A stretch of DNA of 64,000 bases from Aureimonas ureilytica DSM 18598 = NBRC 106430 (GCF_000382705.1 NZ_ARQE01000005.1:248001-312000); one strand, 5' to 3'. Counted from the first letter of the stretch, positions 8,097 through 17,072 are shown. The notes: a model not told the origin generated them from the sequence alone. Program-made: numbers and translations.

Positions 8097-10183
8097 GAGA
8101 TCGATCCGAGCGCCTTGATGTCGACGCCGCGCGCGATTTCGAGATGCGAGAGCACCGGCAGGTTCACGAAGATGCGCTCGATCATCATGCGCACATAGGG
8201 GCGCGCGTCCGGCGAGGCGACGAGCACGAAATTCTCGCCCTGGTCGGTCTTCTCGCGGATGACCTTGGTGGCCTCCCCCGCGAACTGCTCCACGAGGCGC
8301 GGGTCGATGTCGAACTCGATGACGTCGCCCTTCGCGTCGCGCTTGAGCGCCTGATGGAAGGCCAGATCCCAGCGATTGCCGAGGCGCAGGACGCCGAGCT
8401 GCCCGTTGTGAAGGAGATCGCCGCAGATCTGCTGCGCCATGCGGGTGCGCACATGTTCCACGATGCGCTCGGAGCGACGCACATGCGGCGCGATTTCGGC
8501 GATGGCTTCGAGGATCAGCGTGAGGTTGCGCACCGAGACGCGCTCGGCCAGGAGCAGCTTCAGCACCGCCTGCAGGCCCGAATAGCTCATATGGGCGGGC
8601 ACGATCTCGTCGATCAGACGCTTGTATTCGGGCTCCAGCCGGTCGAGCAGCAGGCGCATGTCCTTGTAGGACAGAAGATGGGCGAGGTTGTTGCGGATCA
8701 CTTCGGACAGATGCGTCAGGATGATCGAGAGCGTGTCCACCGGCTCGAAGCCCGCGCGGCGCGCGGCGGCGGCGAACGTGTCGGAAATCCAGGCGGCGCG
8801 CAGGCCGAAGGCCGGCTCCTTGGTGAGATCGTGCGGAATGTCGGGCGCGGGCGCCTCGCCGAGCACGATCAGGAGATCGCCCAGGCGAATCTGCTGGCTC
8901 GCGACCGTCGTGCCATGGACCTTGATCGAATAGGAGCGCGGGTCCACCGCCAGATCGTCCGACAGCTTGATCTCGGGAATGACGAAACCGTAGCGCGAGG
9001 CGAAGCGGCGGCGCATCTTGGCGACGCGATTGGCCAGCTCGTCGCGCGCGAAGTTCAGATGGGCCGAGACCTGCTTGCCGAGCACCAGTTCCACTTCGAT
9101 GATGCGCAGCGATTCCTTGACCGACTGGCGTTCGACCTCGATCGCCTTTTCCTCGACGGCCTTCTTCTCGGCCTCCTCGCGCTGCACCACTTCGGCGCGA
9201 CGACGCGGGATGACGTAAGCGAGCGACGCGAGTCCGAAGCTGGCGATGGCGAAGGGAAGGAAGGGAAGGCCCGGCAGAAGCGCGAGCAGGCCCAGAAGCG
9301 CTGCGGCCACCATCAGCGCGCGCGGGTAATGCCCGAGCTGCGTCATGATCGCCTTTTCGGCCGCGCCGCGCGTTCCGCCCTTCGAGACGAGAAGGCCGGC
9401 GGCGAGCGAAACGATCAGGGCCGGAATCTGCGTGACGAGACCGTCGCCGACCGAGAGCTTGACGAAGACGTCGGCGGCATGGGCCGCGTCCATGCCGTGG
9501 CGGGTCACGCCGATGATGATGCCGCCGAAAATGTTGATGGCGGTGATGATGAGGCCGGCGATCGCGTCGCCGCGCACGAATTTCGAGGCACCGTCCATCG
9601 AGCCGAAGAAGGAGCTTTCCTCTTCCAGCTCCTGGCGGCGGGTCTGGGCCTGCTTCTCGTCGATGAGGCCGGCCGAGAGATCGGCATCGATCGCCATCTG
9701 CTTGCCGGGAATGGCGTCGAGCGTGAAGCGCGCGCCGACTTCCGCGATACGCGTCGCGCCCTTGGTGATGACGAGGAAGTTGACCGTGATCAGGATGATG
9801 AAGACCACGATGCCGATGACGAAATCGCCGCCCATGACGAACTGCGAGAAGCCGCCGATCACGTAGCCGGCGGCGTTGTGGCCCTGGTCGCCATGGCTGA
9901 GGATGACGCGGGTCGTGGCGATGTTGAGCGACAGGCGCAACATCGTGGCCAGGAGCAGGACGGTCGGAAAGGCCGAGAAGTCCAGCGGCTTCTCGATCCA
10001 GAGCGCCACCATCAGGATCAGGATCGACAGGGCGATCGAGATCACCAGCCCCATGTCGATCACGAAGGCGGGGATGGGAACGAACAGCACCGCCAGCATC
10101 GCCACGATGCCGGCGGCGAAGCCGATGTCGCGTCTTGAATTCTTGGGCAGGCTGGGCGCGATCTTGAGCGTATCGACCGACAT
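8093..10183 (-). CDS. flhA: Flagellar export gate protein FlhA
   Basis: I choose ATG 10183 ([10 protein letters not shown]), which has GGGGA 9 nt upstream; an ATG at 10192 would overlap that site. The 696-residue protein has about eight N-terminal transmembrane helices to residue ~325. It carries the conserved cytoplasmic loop with [14 protein letters not shown] and F-F-G-S-M-D-G-A-x-K-F-V-R-G-D-A. The large C-terminal cytosolic domain docks chaperone-substrate complexes. A terminator separates it from fliQ, so it probably starts its own unit: flhA-fliR-fliJ-flgJ-flgN-motF. Confidence 0.97.
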   Translation of the reverse strand: MSVDTLKIAPSLPKNSRRDIGFAAGIVAMLAVLFVPIPAFVIDMGLVISIALSILILMVALWIEKPLDFSAFPTVLLLATMLRLSLNIATTRVILSHGDQGHNAAGYVIGGFSQFVMGGDFVIGIVVFIILITVNFLVITKGATRIAEVGARFTLDAIPGKQMAIDADLSAGLIDEKQAQTRRQELEEESSFFGSMDGASKFVRGDAIAGLIITAINIFGGIIIGVTRHGMDAAHAADVFVKLSVGDGLVTQIPALIVSLAAGLLVSKGGTRGAAEKAIMTQLGHYPRALMVAAALLGLLALLPGLPFLPFAIASFGLASLAYVIPRRRAEVVQREEAEKKAVEEKAIEVERQSVKESLRIIEVELVLGKQVSAHLNFARDELANRVAKMRRRFASRYGFVIPEIKLSDDLAVDPRSYSIKVHGTTVASQQIRLGDLLIVLGEAPAPDIPHDLTKEPAFGLRAAWISDTFAAAARRAGFEPVDTLSIILTHLSEVIRNNLAHLLSYKDMRLLLDRLEPEYKRLIDEIVPAHMSYSGLQAVLKLLLAERVSVRNLTLILEAIAEIAPHVRRSERIVEHVRTRMAQQICGDLLHNGQLGVLRLGNRWDLAFHQALKRDAKGDVIEFDIDPRLVEQFAGEATKVIREKTDQGENFVLVASPDARPYVRMMIERIFVNLPVLSHLEIARGVDIKALGSIS

Positions 10184-10253
10184 GCGGCGCATTCCCCGGG
10201 AAACGGTGGTGCGGGCGGACGTGAGGCCCGCGCGACTGGCCGCGGGCGTAATC

Positions 10254-10264
10254 CTTAACGCTTT
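10254..10264 (-). promoter_or_regulatory. GCGTTAA motif upstream of flhA
   Basis: GCGTTAAGGAT on the minus strand lies about 70 bp upstream of the flhA start, inside the short AT-rich patch between the fliQ terminator and flhA. The GCGTTAA core recurs upstream of ftcR, flgB and motA. It is a candidate binding site for a flagellar regulator; the assignment is inference. Confidence 0.35.
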
Positions 10265-10323
10265 ATTTCAAAGGGGACTGGTGCCGGGCTGGCGCGGGCG
10301 CCCAGCGCCGCGCTCCAACGAAA

Positions 10324-10354
10324 AACGCCCGCCCGAACGGGTCGGGCGGGCGTT
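10324..10354 (-). terminator. Rho-independent terminator after fliQ
   Basis: A perfect 13-bp stem (AACGCCCGCCCGA with TCGGGCGGGCGTT) and a 5-nt loop are followed on the minus strand by a TTTTT run overlapping the stem base. It lies 21 bp after the fliQ stop and should end the flgE...fliQ transcription unit before flhA. Confidence 0.88.
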
Positions 10355-10375
10355 CCGGTTATCCGTCGGGCTTGC

Positions 10376-10642
10376 TCAGAACCCGTGCTCGATCCGCGAA
10401 TAGCTTTCCTGCGTGAAGGCATAGACCTGCGCGCCGGTGAATCCGGCGGTGAGCGCGATGATGACGAAGATCGCCAGGATCTTCGGCACGAAGGTCAGCG
10501 TCACTTCCTGGATCTGCGTCAGCGCCTGGAACAGCGCGATCAGGATGCCGACCAGCATGGCGCCGGCGACCGCCGGGCCGCAGGCGAGAACGACGGTCCA
10601 GATCGCGTGCTGGACGATATCGATGGCATCGGCCTCGTTCAT
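10376..10642 (-). CDS. fliQ: Flagellar export gate protein FliQ
   Basis: An 88-residue protein with two long hydrophobic helices (residues ~15-40 and ~50-75). The family motif P-A-V-A-G-A-M-L-V-G-I-L-I-A-L-F-Q-A-L-T-Q-I-Q-E is followed by T-L-T-F-V-P-K. FliQ is a small inner-membrane component of the export gate with FliP and FliR. It follows flgD by 2 bp and is the last gene before a strong terminator, while its partners fliR and fliP lie in other operons of the same cluster. Confidence 0.95.
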   Translation of the reverse strand: MNEADAIDIVQHAIWTVVLACGPAVAGAMLVGILIALFQALTQIQEVTLTFVPKILAIFVIIALTAGFTGAQVYAFTQESYSRIEHGF

Positions 10643-10644
10643 GG

Positions 10645-11064
10645 CTACTCGACCTTCACGCCGTTGCCGAGCGTCAGGTCCTGGCCCGAGGTGAGCGTGG
10701 CGATCGTGCCGTTGCTCGTCACCTGGATCGACTTCACCGTGCCGCTGACCGAGGCGTCGCCGTTCGTCACGGTGCGACCGATCAGGAGATTGGCGCTGGT
10801 GAGCGCGGTCAGCGTCGTCATCGCTTCCAGCTTCTGGTTCAGCTTGATCGACTGTTCCACGTTGGAGAACGAGGCGAGCTGGCTCATCTGCTGGGTCGGA
10901 TCGGTCGGGTTCAACGGGTCCTGGTTCTTCATCTGCGAGACGAGGAGCTGCAGGAAGGCGTTGTAGTCGAGACCGGTCTTCAGCTCCGAAGAGGTCGAAG
11001 ACGAGGAGTTCGTCGCGGTGGTGGCCGCCGCGTTGTTGGAGGACGTGACCCCGGTAACGGACAT
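10645..11064 (-). CDS. flgD: Flagellar hook-capping protein FlgD (short form)
   Basis: A 139-residue product. After a Ser/Thr/Asn-rich N-terminus it has the diagnostic D-Y-x-x-F-L-Q-L-L-V-S-Q-M-K-N-Q-D-P-L-N-P-T-D (residues ~32-55) and F-S-x-V-E-Q-S-I-K-L-N. The C-terminal Tudor/FnIII module of enteric FlgD is largely missing, as is common in rhizobial FlgD. FlgD forms the temporary scaffold cap on which hook subunits (FlgE) polymerise. It lies between flbT and fliQ with gaps of 3 and 2 bp, and is therefore in the flgE-fliQ operon. Confidence 0.95.
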   Translation of the reverse strand: MSVTGVTSSNNAAATTATNSSSSTSSELKTGLDYNAFLQLLVSQMKNQDPLNPTDPTQQMSQLASFSNVEQSIKLNQKLEAMTTLTALTSANLLIGRTVTNGDASVSGTVKSIQVTSNGTIATLTSGQDLTLGNGVKVE

Positions 11065-11067
11065 GGC

Positions 11068-11535
11068 TCAGCGAGCTCCCATGGCGACCGGCGCGCGGTC
11101 CGGCAAGGTGATGGCGGAAAGATTGGCCGGCTCGTCCGTCCCGGCGGCGGCCGCCAGGATCGCGTCTTCCAGCGCGATCAGCGAGCGCACGCGCTTGAGC
11201 GCCTCGAACACGCGGTCCCGCTCGATCAGCTCGGCCGCGTCCTGCAGGCCGGAGCGCACGGCGGGCGAGGAGAAGGCCGCCATCAGCGCGGGGAAGCTGC
11301 GATCGAAGATCTTGCGCGTCTCCGTGGCGGCGGCCGGGTCGATCAGCATGAGCTGAACGACGAAGTAGAGCTGGCGGATGGGCGTCGTCGCGTCTTCGGC
11401 CTGCATGACGTGGCTTTCCAGAAGGAAGGTCACGTCGTTCAGGAATTCCAGATGGGTCTTGCGATCGACGCGCATGACCGCCCCGTTGACGAAGATGCGC
11501 TCGCCGGCGCGAAGCGTGATGCGAAGCGTCGACAC
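11068..11535 (-). CDS. flbT: Flagellin post-transcriptional regulator FlbT
   Basis: A 155-residue protein read from GTG 11535 (VSTLRITLRAGERIFVNG). GGAG lies 5 nt before the GTG, and the upstream flaF stop lies 2 bp away. The family pattern L-R-A-G-E-R-I-F-V-N-G-A-V-x-R-x-D-R-K and F-L-x-E-S-H-V-M-x-x-x-x-A-T-T-P-x-R-Q-L-Y-F is clear. In Caulobacter FlbT binds the 5' leader of flagellin mRNA and limits translation until hook assembly. A hairpin leader is present on the flagellin gene here (27240-27267), a possible target. The far C-terminus is low-complexity. Confidence 0.93.
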   Translation of the reverse strand: MSTLRITLRAGERIFVNGAVMRVDRKTHLEFLNDVTFLLESHVMQAEDATTPIRQLYFVVQLMLIDPAAATETRKIFDRSFPALMAAFSSPAVRSGLQDAAELIERDRVFEALKRVRSLIALEDAILAAAAGTDEPANLSAITLPDRAPVAMGAR

Positions 11536-11537
11536 CT

Positions 11538-11888
11538 CTACTCCCCCAGTCCGTCGCGGATCATGCTGGTGACTTCGATCATGGCCGAGAAATTGTCGCG
11601 CTGGCCGAGACGAATGGCCTCCGCTTCCCGCATGACCCAAAGGCCGATCGAGATCAGGCTGGCGCGCAGTTCGTCCGGCAGCGCGTTGCCCGGGGTGGCC
11701 AGGTCTTCCACCAGGAGCGACCAGAGATTGCGGGTCAGATAGATGGCCTCGATCGCCTCGCGCGAGCGCGGCCCGGCGGCATCGGCGCGCTTGAGCGCGT
11801 CCACCATGCGGTCCAGCGCCTCCCGCTCCTGGTCGCGGGCGGTGGCCGAACTGTCCTGCGTGACCTCGGCGTAGGAGAATTGATACAT
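11538..11888 (-). CDS. flaF: Flagellin regulator FlaF
   Basis: I use ATG 11888 (MYQFSYAEV), which has GAGGA about 6 nt upstream; ATG 11894 would touch that site. The 116-residue helical protein carries the FlaF signature: M-Y-x-x-x-Y-x-E, a central helix beginning A-L-D-R-M-V-D-A-L, and T-R-N-L-W-S-L-L-V-E-D-L-A x(10) L-R-A-x-L-I-S-I-G-L-W-V-M. FlaF acts with FlbT in alphaproteobacteria to control flagellin synthesis or secretion. The two genes are 2 bp apart here. Confidence 0.93.
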   Translation of the reverse strand: MYQFSYAEVTQDSSATARDQEREALDRMVDALKRADAAGPRSREAIEAIYLTRNLWSLLVEDLATPGNALPDELRASLISIGLWVMREAEAIRLGQRDNFSAMIEVTSMIRDGLGE

Positions 11889-11955
11889 TCCCATTCCTCA
11901 AAGCGGCGGGCAATCATGCCCTTTTGTGCGGGGTATCGAGCGGCCGGAACCGCGG

Positions 11956-13002
11956 TCAGAGATAGTTGAGGATGCTGAGACCCTGCAGCTTGCCGGTGAC
12001 GGCGAAACTCACGTTCAGCTGCGTCATCAGCTGGTTGACTTGAAGGCTCGCCTCGGTCGAGTCGACGTCTTCCAGCCGGCCGTAGGCATCTCCGACCAGA
12101 TCGATCTGCTTGGTCAGGATATCGTTGGCGGCCGTGATGCGGTTCTGGCGCACGCCGATATCGGCTTGCAGCTTCACGATTCCGTCCTGACCCGCCTTCA
12201 ACTTGCTCTGAGCGGCCATGGTCAGTTGCTTGCGGGCATCGTCACCCATCTTGTCGACGCCCAGCGCGCTGACCATGGCGTAAGCTGCCACCGAGTTCTT
12301 GAAGGCAGCCTGATTGGCGCTGACCGACGTCTCGATCGCTTCGGACTTGGAGATGTTGACCGTCGATACGCCGCCCGCAGCGCTGGCCACGGTCTGCCAG
12401 GACGTCTCGAAATCGTTCTTGAAGCTGTGTTTCGTGGTCGACGGAGGAATCGCGTAGCCGTCGTCGCCGAAATAGGCCGTCACCTGATCGGCGGTCGCTT
12501 GCGAGACGTCGCTGATGCCGAGGGCGCTCAGAAACTTCGCCTTGATATCGTCGGTGAGCGCCGTCGTATCGCTCTTCACGGGCGCCGTGTCGCTATGCGT
12601 GCCGGAGAAGACATAGGCTCGTCCATCGGTCGTGTTGATGGCACCGAAGATCTGCTGCAACCCTTGCGTAGCGCTGGTCATGAGCGCCGAGACGCCCGTT
12701 CCCGTGGCGGAGCCGTTGAGCAGAGCCTTGGAATAGTCGTCCGCTCCATCGCGCACTGCGCCCAACGCGTTGGCCATCAGCGAAAAGCGGTTGTTCGTCA
12801 GCTTGTTGGTTTCCAGCATGCTCTTCAGGCTGGATTCCTGCGTGTGATAGGTCACAGCCGAGCCCGTGACGTAACCAAGGGTCATCCCGACATCCGCGTG
12901 CCGACCCGTATTGAGTTCCTTCTGCGCATCGGCGAGTTGCGTCTGGACCCGCTGGATGGTCGACCGCGAGAAGTTACTGAGTGTCAGGCTGGAAATCGCC
13001 AT
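11956..13002 (-). CDS. flgL: Hook-filament junction protein FlgL
   Basis: A 348-residue flagellin-like protein. The N-terminal coiled-coil segment has S-R-S-T-I-Q-R-V-Q-T-Q-L-A-D-A-Q-K-E-L and T-G-R-H-A-D-V-G. The C-terminal helix has D-V-D-S-T-E-A-S-L-Q-V-N-Q-L-M-T-Q-L-N-x-S-F-A-V-T-G-K. FlgL is the second hook-associated junction protein, joining FlgK to the filament. It lies 14 bp after flgK. Codon use and base composition of flgL and flgK look somewhat less GC-biased than in neighbouring genes, as is often seen in surface appendage genes; this is a visual impression. Confidence 0.93.
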   Translation of the reverse strand: MAISSLTLSNFSRSTIQRVQTQLADAQKELNTGRHADVGMTLGYVTGSAVTYHTQESSLKSMLETNKLTNNRFSLMANALGAVRDGADDYSKALLNGSATGTGVSALMTSATQGLQQIFGAINTTDGRAYVFSGTHSDTAPVKSDTTALTDDIKAKFLSALGISDVSQATADQVTAYFGDDGYAIPPSTTKHSFKNDFETSWQTVASAAGGVSTVNISKSEAIETSVSANQAAFKNSVAAYAMVSALGVDKMGDDARKQLTMAAQSKLKAGQDGIVKLQADIGVRQNRITAANDILTKQIDLVGDAYGRLEDVDSTEASLQVNQLMTQLNVSFAVTGKLQGLSILNYL

Positions 13003-13016
13003 AGTATCGGGCCTTC

Positions 13017-14444
13017 TCAGACGGCTTGCAGAAGGGCGGCCATCATCTGGTCCACCGTGGTGATGATTTTCGAGGATGCTTGGAAGGACCGCTGCAGGTC
13101 GAGAAGCCGGGTCAGCTCCGAGTTCAGGTCGATGCCGGTCTCGTTGGAAAGCGTCGACTGGCTCTTGTCGAGCAGGGTCTGCTGATACTGGTTCGTCGCA
13201 GCCGTCGTGGAGCGCATGCCTTGCAGCCAGCTCATGGACGAAGCCGCAAATCGGGCAAGCGTCCCCGAGGGCGTCACATCGGCGACGTTGAAGGAGCGGT
13301 CGGCGTTCAAGGCATTCGACAAGTCCGACAAGCGCGCCGTAAAGCCTGTGGCTGCCTGATCGGGATTGGAGCGATAGAGCCAGCCGTTGATCCCGCCATC
13401 TCGAAGGAATGTCGGATCGCCGAGGGCGGACGAGGCCAGCTTCAGCCGACCCGCGACGCCGATGCTCGTGTCGTCGGCCTGGAACAGCCCCTGCTTCACG
13501 GTCGTGACGTTGGATGCGTCCGTGTAGCTTTCGGCGAAGGCCGTGATGAGGCCCCGCGCGATCGTATCGATCTGGTTCTGAAAACTGGTCGTGACCTTAT
13601 CACGGAGATCGGCGAGACCCGCGATCTTGCCGCTCGTGATCGGCATGGTCGCCGTGTCGCCGGTGACCGGCACGTTGTCGATGCGGAAAACACCGCCTGT
13701 CTGGCCCGGCGCCAACGGATAGGTGCGGGTGAATTCGATGTTGCGCGGCGACCGGTCGTAGAGCGTCACGCCGCTGTCCGTGTGGATCACGACATCGTTG
13801 TTGCCGCGCATCTGGACACTGATCCCGACATAGCCGGACAGCTTCTGGATCGCCTGATCGCGCTTGTCGACGTCATCCGTCACATCGACGTTGAGGTTCG
13901 TGCCGGCGACGATCCGCTGGTTCAGCTGGTCGATCTGTCCCAGGATGTCCTTCATGTCGAGAGCGGCCTGTGCCATCTCGTCGTCGGCGTCACGCCGGAT
14001 GTCGTTGACCGTCGCACTGACGGAGTTCAACGAACTCGCCAACTTCTGCGCCGTCGAAATGGCGCTCATGCCCACCTGGTAATTGGCCGGCGAAGCGCGA
14101 TAGGCTGACAGGGCGTCCGACAGCGCCGATACGAGAGCGACGGCGGAATCTTTCGCGTTCGTATCGCCCACCACCTCGTTGAGCCGATCGAGGCCGCCCG
14201 CAACGATGCTCGACTTGGCAACGTCCGCCGTGCCGTTCAGAACGTTGCGAAACAGAGCCGAGTTGCCGGACTGCGCGATCGAGCGCACCTCGACGCGGCC
14301 TTCGGGTCCGGTGGAGACGTTGACGTATTTGCGCGTCGCGCCGGCGACATTCGCATTGGCGATGTTGCGCGATACGAGGGCCGTCTGCGTTTGGGCAGAC
14401 TGTAGCGACGACGTCGCCGTGTTGAGGGCAGACGAGAGGGTCAT
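13017..14444 (-). CDS. flgK: Hook-associated protein FlgK
   Basis: A 475-residue axial protein. The N-terminal helix (S-S-A-L-N-T-A-T-S-S-L-Q-S-A-Q-T-Q) and N-I-A-N-A-N-V-A-G-A-T-R-K show the FlgK rod/hook signature. The C-terminus has E-T-G-I-D-L-N-S-E-L-T-R-L-L-D-L-Q-R-S-F-Q-A-S-S-K, typical of the flg_bbr_C domain. FlgK is the first junction protein between hook and filament. It is shorter than enteric FlgK (~547). It lies 97 bp after flgE with a hairpin in between, and 14 bp before flgL. Confidence 0.94.
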   Translation of the reverse strand: MTLSSALNTATSSLQSAQTQTALVSRNIANANVAGATRKYVNVSTGPEGRVEVRSIAQSGNSALFRNVLNGTADVAKSSIVAGGLDRLNEVVGDTNAKDSAVALVSALSDALSAYRASPANYQVGMSAISTAQKLASSLNSVSATVNDIRRDADDEMAQAALDMKDILGQIDQLNQRIVAGTNLNVDVTDDVDKRDQAIQKLSGYVGISVQMRGNNDVVIHTDSGVTLYDRSPRNIEFTRTYPLAPGQTGGVFRIDNVPVTGDTATMPITSGKIAGLADLRDKVTTSFQNQIDTIARGLITAFAESYTDASNVTTVKQGLFQADDTSIGVAGRLKLASSALGDPTFLRDGGINGWLYRSNPDQAATGFTARLSDLSNALNADRSFNVADVTPSGTLARFAASSMSWLQGMRSTTAATNQYQQTLLDKSQSTLSNETGIDLNSELTRLLDLQRSFQASSKIITTVDQMMAALLQAV

Positions 14445-14479
14445 GGAGGGCGTCCGCGATGGAGGTGATTTTCGGAGGC

Positions 14480-14500
14480 CGGCCGCCCATCTGGCGGCCG
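14480..14500 (-). terminator. Hairpin between flgE and flgK
   Basis: An 8-bp stem CGGCCGCC/GGCGGCCG with a 5-nt loop lies in the 97-bp gap after flgE. No T run follows on the minus strand. It may be an mRNA processing or partial attenuation element that sets the ratio of FlgE to FlgK, rather than a full terminator. Confidence 0.35.
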
Positions 14501-14541
14501 TGCCTTAAATCAGAGCGCGCCCTGGAGGGGCGCACCCCGGC

Positions 14542-16230
14542 TTAGCGCTTCAGATTGACAAGGACGTCCAGGATTTCCGAACCGGTCTGGAAGACCTTGG
14601 AATTGGCCGTGTAGGAGCGCTGGGACTCGATCATCGTGGTCAGTTCGTTGGCGATGTCGACCGTGGAGTTTTCCAGGGCACCGTGCTGGATCTGGCCCAG
14701 ACCGCTTTCGCCGCCGAAACCGAGCAGAACGGTTCCCGATTCCAGGCTCGGCTTGAAGGCGTTGCCGCTGATCTGCTGCATGTTGTCCGGGCTCTGGACC
14801 TGCGCCATCGGGATCTTGAAAAGCGCGATGCGGGTGCCGGACGCGAAGTTCGCATAGATCGTGCCGTCGGTGGCGATCGACACTTCCTGCACGAGCTGGG
14901 GCGGGTTGCCGTTGACCTTCGAGTCGCGAACCTGGAAGGATCCATTGACCTGCTGGGTCCCGGTGATGTCGAGCTTCATCAGCTCGCCACCCGGCACCTG
15001 GAAGTTGATCGCCCCATCCGCGGGAGAGAGCAGCGCGCCCGTGGCGTTGAAGGTCACCGGCATCGTGGTGACGGGCGGATTGGCGTAGGGGAACGGCGCG
15101 GTCTTGCCGGTCGAAGCGTCGGCACGGTTGTAGATCGCATATTCCCAGGCGTTGTCGCCCGTCTTCGTCATGTAGACGTCGAACGTGACTTCCTTGCCTG
15201 TCGTGTCGTAGGCCACGATCGACTTCATCGACGTGTAGGAGGCGTCGATCTTGTTCTCGCTCGGCAGCGTCCCTGCAAATTGCGCGTCTACGGCCAGCTT
15301 GCCTTCTGTCAAGGCGATGGCGTCGAGGCCCTTGATGGAACCGCCCGTGACTGGGTCCGTCCCGTCGGTGAACTTCACGCCACTCAGCTTCACCGAGCTT
15401 TCGTCGGCGGTCGCGGCCGGAGTTGTTGTGGACTTCAGAACGATCTGCCCACTCGTCCCGACGAAGGCGACACCGGCAACGACGTCATTGATGGCCTTAA
15501 CGACATCCTTCGCCGTCACCGTCTCAAATCCGGCAGCCGGCTTTGGGATTGTAATGTCCGTGTCCGTCCCGTCGATGCTAACGGTGAAGGTCAGCTCAGT
15601 GGCCGTGGCCGGAGCCGTGCTGATGCCGAAGGCATTCGCCTGGACAGCCGCCGCAGCCTCAGCAGCCGTACCCGTGCCGGGCACGAGGCTCGGAACCTTG
15701 TCCGCGCCCTTGTTGAGCGTGACCGACAGCGTTCCCGCCGTCGTCGGCGTGGTGATCATCTTGCGGTCGTCGATCGTGACGTTCTGCAGGCCGGCATAAC
15801 CGTTGAGGACGCCAGCGCCGTTCCCGGGGAGCGGATAGCCCTGGAGGATGTAGCCGGCGGCGTTGCGCAGATTGCCCTGACCGTCGTTGCGGAAGGCGCC
15901 GGCTCGCGTCAGAACCTTGTTGCCCTGGTTGTCGCTGACGACGAAGAAGCCGGGTCCCTGGATCGCCAGATCGACGGCCTTGGTGCTGCCCTTGTTCGTC
16001 GTATAGCTGACGCCGCCCTGCTCGCTGACCAGCGTGCGCGTTTCCGCCTCGACCATACCGGAATTGTACTGACCGGGGCTGGAGGCCAGAACGAGCGAGG
16101 AAAACTCGGTTTCCTGCTTCTTGTATCCGGTTGTGCTGGAGTTCGCGATGTTATCCGAGACGGCGCTGAGGCGGTTTGCCTGCGCGCCCATGCCCGAAAC
16201 GCTCGTGCGCATTAGTCCGCCGATGCTCAT
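14542..16230 (-). CDS. flgE: Flagellar hook protein FlgE
   Basis: A 562-residue axial protein with the N-terminal flg_bb_rod motif (residues ~5-35, S-G-M-x-A-Q-x-N-R-L-S-A-V-S-D-N-I-A-N-S-S-T-T-G-Y-K). G-P-G-F-F-V-V at about residue 90 and the C-terminal N-S-x-V-D-I-A-N-E-L-T-T-M-I-E-S-Q-R-S-Y-T-A-N-S-K-V are also present. It is longer than the ~400-residue enteric form. The extra length lies in a Thr/Ala-rich middle region (about 170-330), probably the exposed hook domain. It begins the flgE-flgK-flgL-flaF-flbT-flgD-fliQ run and follows ftcR. Confidence 0.95.
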   Translation of the reverse strand: MSIGGLMRTSVSGMGAQANRLSAVSDNIANSSTTGYKKQETEFSSLVLASSPGQYNSGMVEAETRTLVSEQGGVSYTTNKGSTKAVDLAIQGPGFFVVSDNQGNKVLTRAGAFRNDGQGNLRNAAGYILQGYPLPGNGAGVLNGYAGLQNVTIDDRKMITTPTTAGTLSVTLNKGADKVPSLVPGTGTAAEAAAAVQANAFGISTAPATATELTFTVSIDGTDTDITIPKPAAGFETVTAKDVVKAINDVVAGVAFVGTSGQIVLKSTTTPAATADESSVKLSGVKFTDGTDPVTGGSIKGLDAIALTEGKLAVDAQFAGTLPSENKIDASYTSMKSIVAYDTTGKEVTFDVYMTKTGDNAWEYAIYNRADASTGKTAPFPYANPPVTTMPVTFNATGALLSPADGAINFQVPGGELMKLDITGTQQVNGSFQVRDSKVNGNPPQLVQEVSIATDGTIYANFASGTRIALFKIPMAQVQSPDNMQQISGNAFKPSLESGTVLLGFGGESGLGQIQHGALENSTVDIANELTTMIESQRSYTANSKVFQTGSEILDVLVNLKR

Positions 16231-16262
16231 GCCTGCTCCTTGATGACGAGGCGGGGAATTGC

Positions 16263-16295
16263 CGTCAAACTACCGAGCAAGGCTTGCGTCAAACT
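16263..16295 (-). promoter_or_regulatory. Direct repeat AGTTTGACG x2 upstream of flgE
   Basis: The 9-mer AGTTTGACG (minus strand) occurs twice, at 16263-16271 and 16287-16295, 24 bp apart, starting 33 bp upstream of the flgE ATG. The spacing is about two helical turns, as expected for a DNA-binding dimer. OmpR-family regulators such as FtcR bind direct repeats. The link is inference. Confidence 0.35.
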
Positions 16296-16351
16296 GCACT
16301 ACGAACTGTTAACCCTGAATAGAAATTAACGTTCTATCAATAAACATAAAT

Positions 16352-16375
16352 AAACCCGGCGCAAGGGCCGGGTTT
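16352..16375 (-). terminator. Terminator downstream of ftcR
   Basis: A 9-bp stem AAACCCGGC/GCCGGGTTT with a 6-nt loop lies 25 bp after the ftcR stop. It is flanked by T-rich sequence on the minus strand (GGTTTATTTATG) and TTTTC on the plus strand. It should end ftcR transcription before the flgE promoter. Confidence 0.78.
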
Positions 16376-16400
16376 TCATTTTACGTTAATTTGTTTGAAA

Positions 16401-17072
16401 TCAAACGCCGATGCCGTAGCCGAGATAGCGCTTGGAGGAGACCGGGTCGTAGCCAAGGCGCATCTTGAGCTTCTTGCGCAGCTTGGAGATGTGGCTTTCG
16501 ATGACGTTCTCTTCGACGTTCTCGTCGAAGATGCCGTAGATCGCGCTGAAGAGCTGCTGCTTCGACACGCGGCGGCCCTTGTTGGCAACGAGGTATTCGA
16601 GGATGCGGCGCTCGCGGCGCGGCAGGACGAGGGGCTCGCCGCCGACTTCGGCGTCGCGGCCATCGGTGAAGACGCAGATCTCGTCCACCGAGGTGCGGCT
16701 GCGATCGACCGCCACGTCGCGGCGACGGATGGCGCCGACGCGGGCGAGGATTTCCTTGACATGGACCGGCTTGGCGACGACGTCGTCGATGCCGGCAGCG
16801 AAGAGATCGAGCGTCGAGTTGAGGGCCTTGGTCTCGGCCAGCGCGATCATCGGCGCGGTGGAGCGGCTGCGGACGAGACGGGTGAAGGTGCCGCGCTCGG
16901 GGAAGTCGCCGAGCAGGAAGGCTTCCACCGCCGAGATGTCGGTTTCCGAAGCCGACTCGACCCAATCCCGGAATTCGTCCACGCCGAAGCCGGCCGAGGA
17001 GACGCCTTCCTGCGAGAAGAGCGACTTGTAGCCGTTGGTGACGAGCTCGCGGTTATCAACAACTACAATCAT
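16401..17072 (-). CDS. ftcR: Flagellar transcriptional regulator FtcR (Rem)
   Basis: A 223-residue OmpR-type regulator. The N-terminal receiver-like domain begins I-V-V-V-D-N-R-E. Its usual acidic triad is incomplete: there is a single D at residue 6 and no obvious phospho-acceptor aspartate around residue 52. A winged-helix DNA-binding domain occupies residues ~130-223 (L-P-R-R-E-R-R-I-L-E-Y-L then V-I-E-S-H-I-S-K-L-R-K-K-L). The homologues FtcR of Brucella and Rem of Sinorhizobium are class II master activators of flagellar genes. It is flanked by terminators on both sides and appears monocistronic. Tandem repeats upstream may be an autoregulatory site. Confidence 0.93.
   Translation of the reverse strand: MIVVVDNRELVTNGYKSLFSQEGVSSAGFGVDEFRDWVESASETDISAVEAFLLGDFPERGTFTRLVRSRSTAPMIALAETKALNSTLDLFAAGIDDVVAKPVHVKEILARVGAIRRRDVAVDRSRTSVDEICVFTDGRDAEVGGEPLVLPRRERRILEYLVANKGRRVSKQQLFSAIYGIFDENVEENVIESHISKLRKKLKMRLGYDPVSSKRYLGYGIGV

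Noticed and set aside
10193-10253. Possible small gene between fliQ and flhA
   Set aside because: The gap holds a terminator and a short AT-rich promoter patch, and no frame with a start and ribosome binding site.
11956-14444. flgL-flgK as horizontally acquired genes because of slightly lower GC
   Set aside because: They sit in conserved operon order with normal motifs; the composition shift is modest and common for flagellar axial genes.
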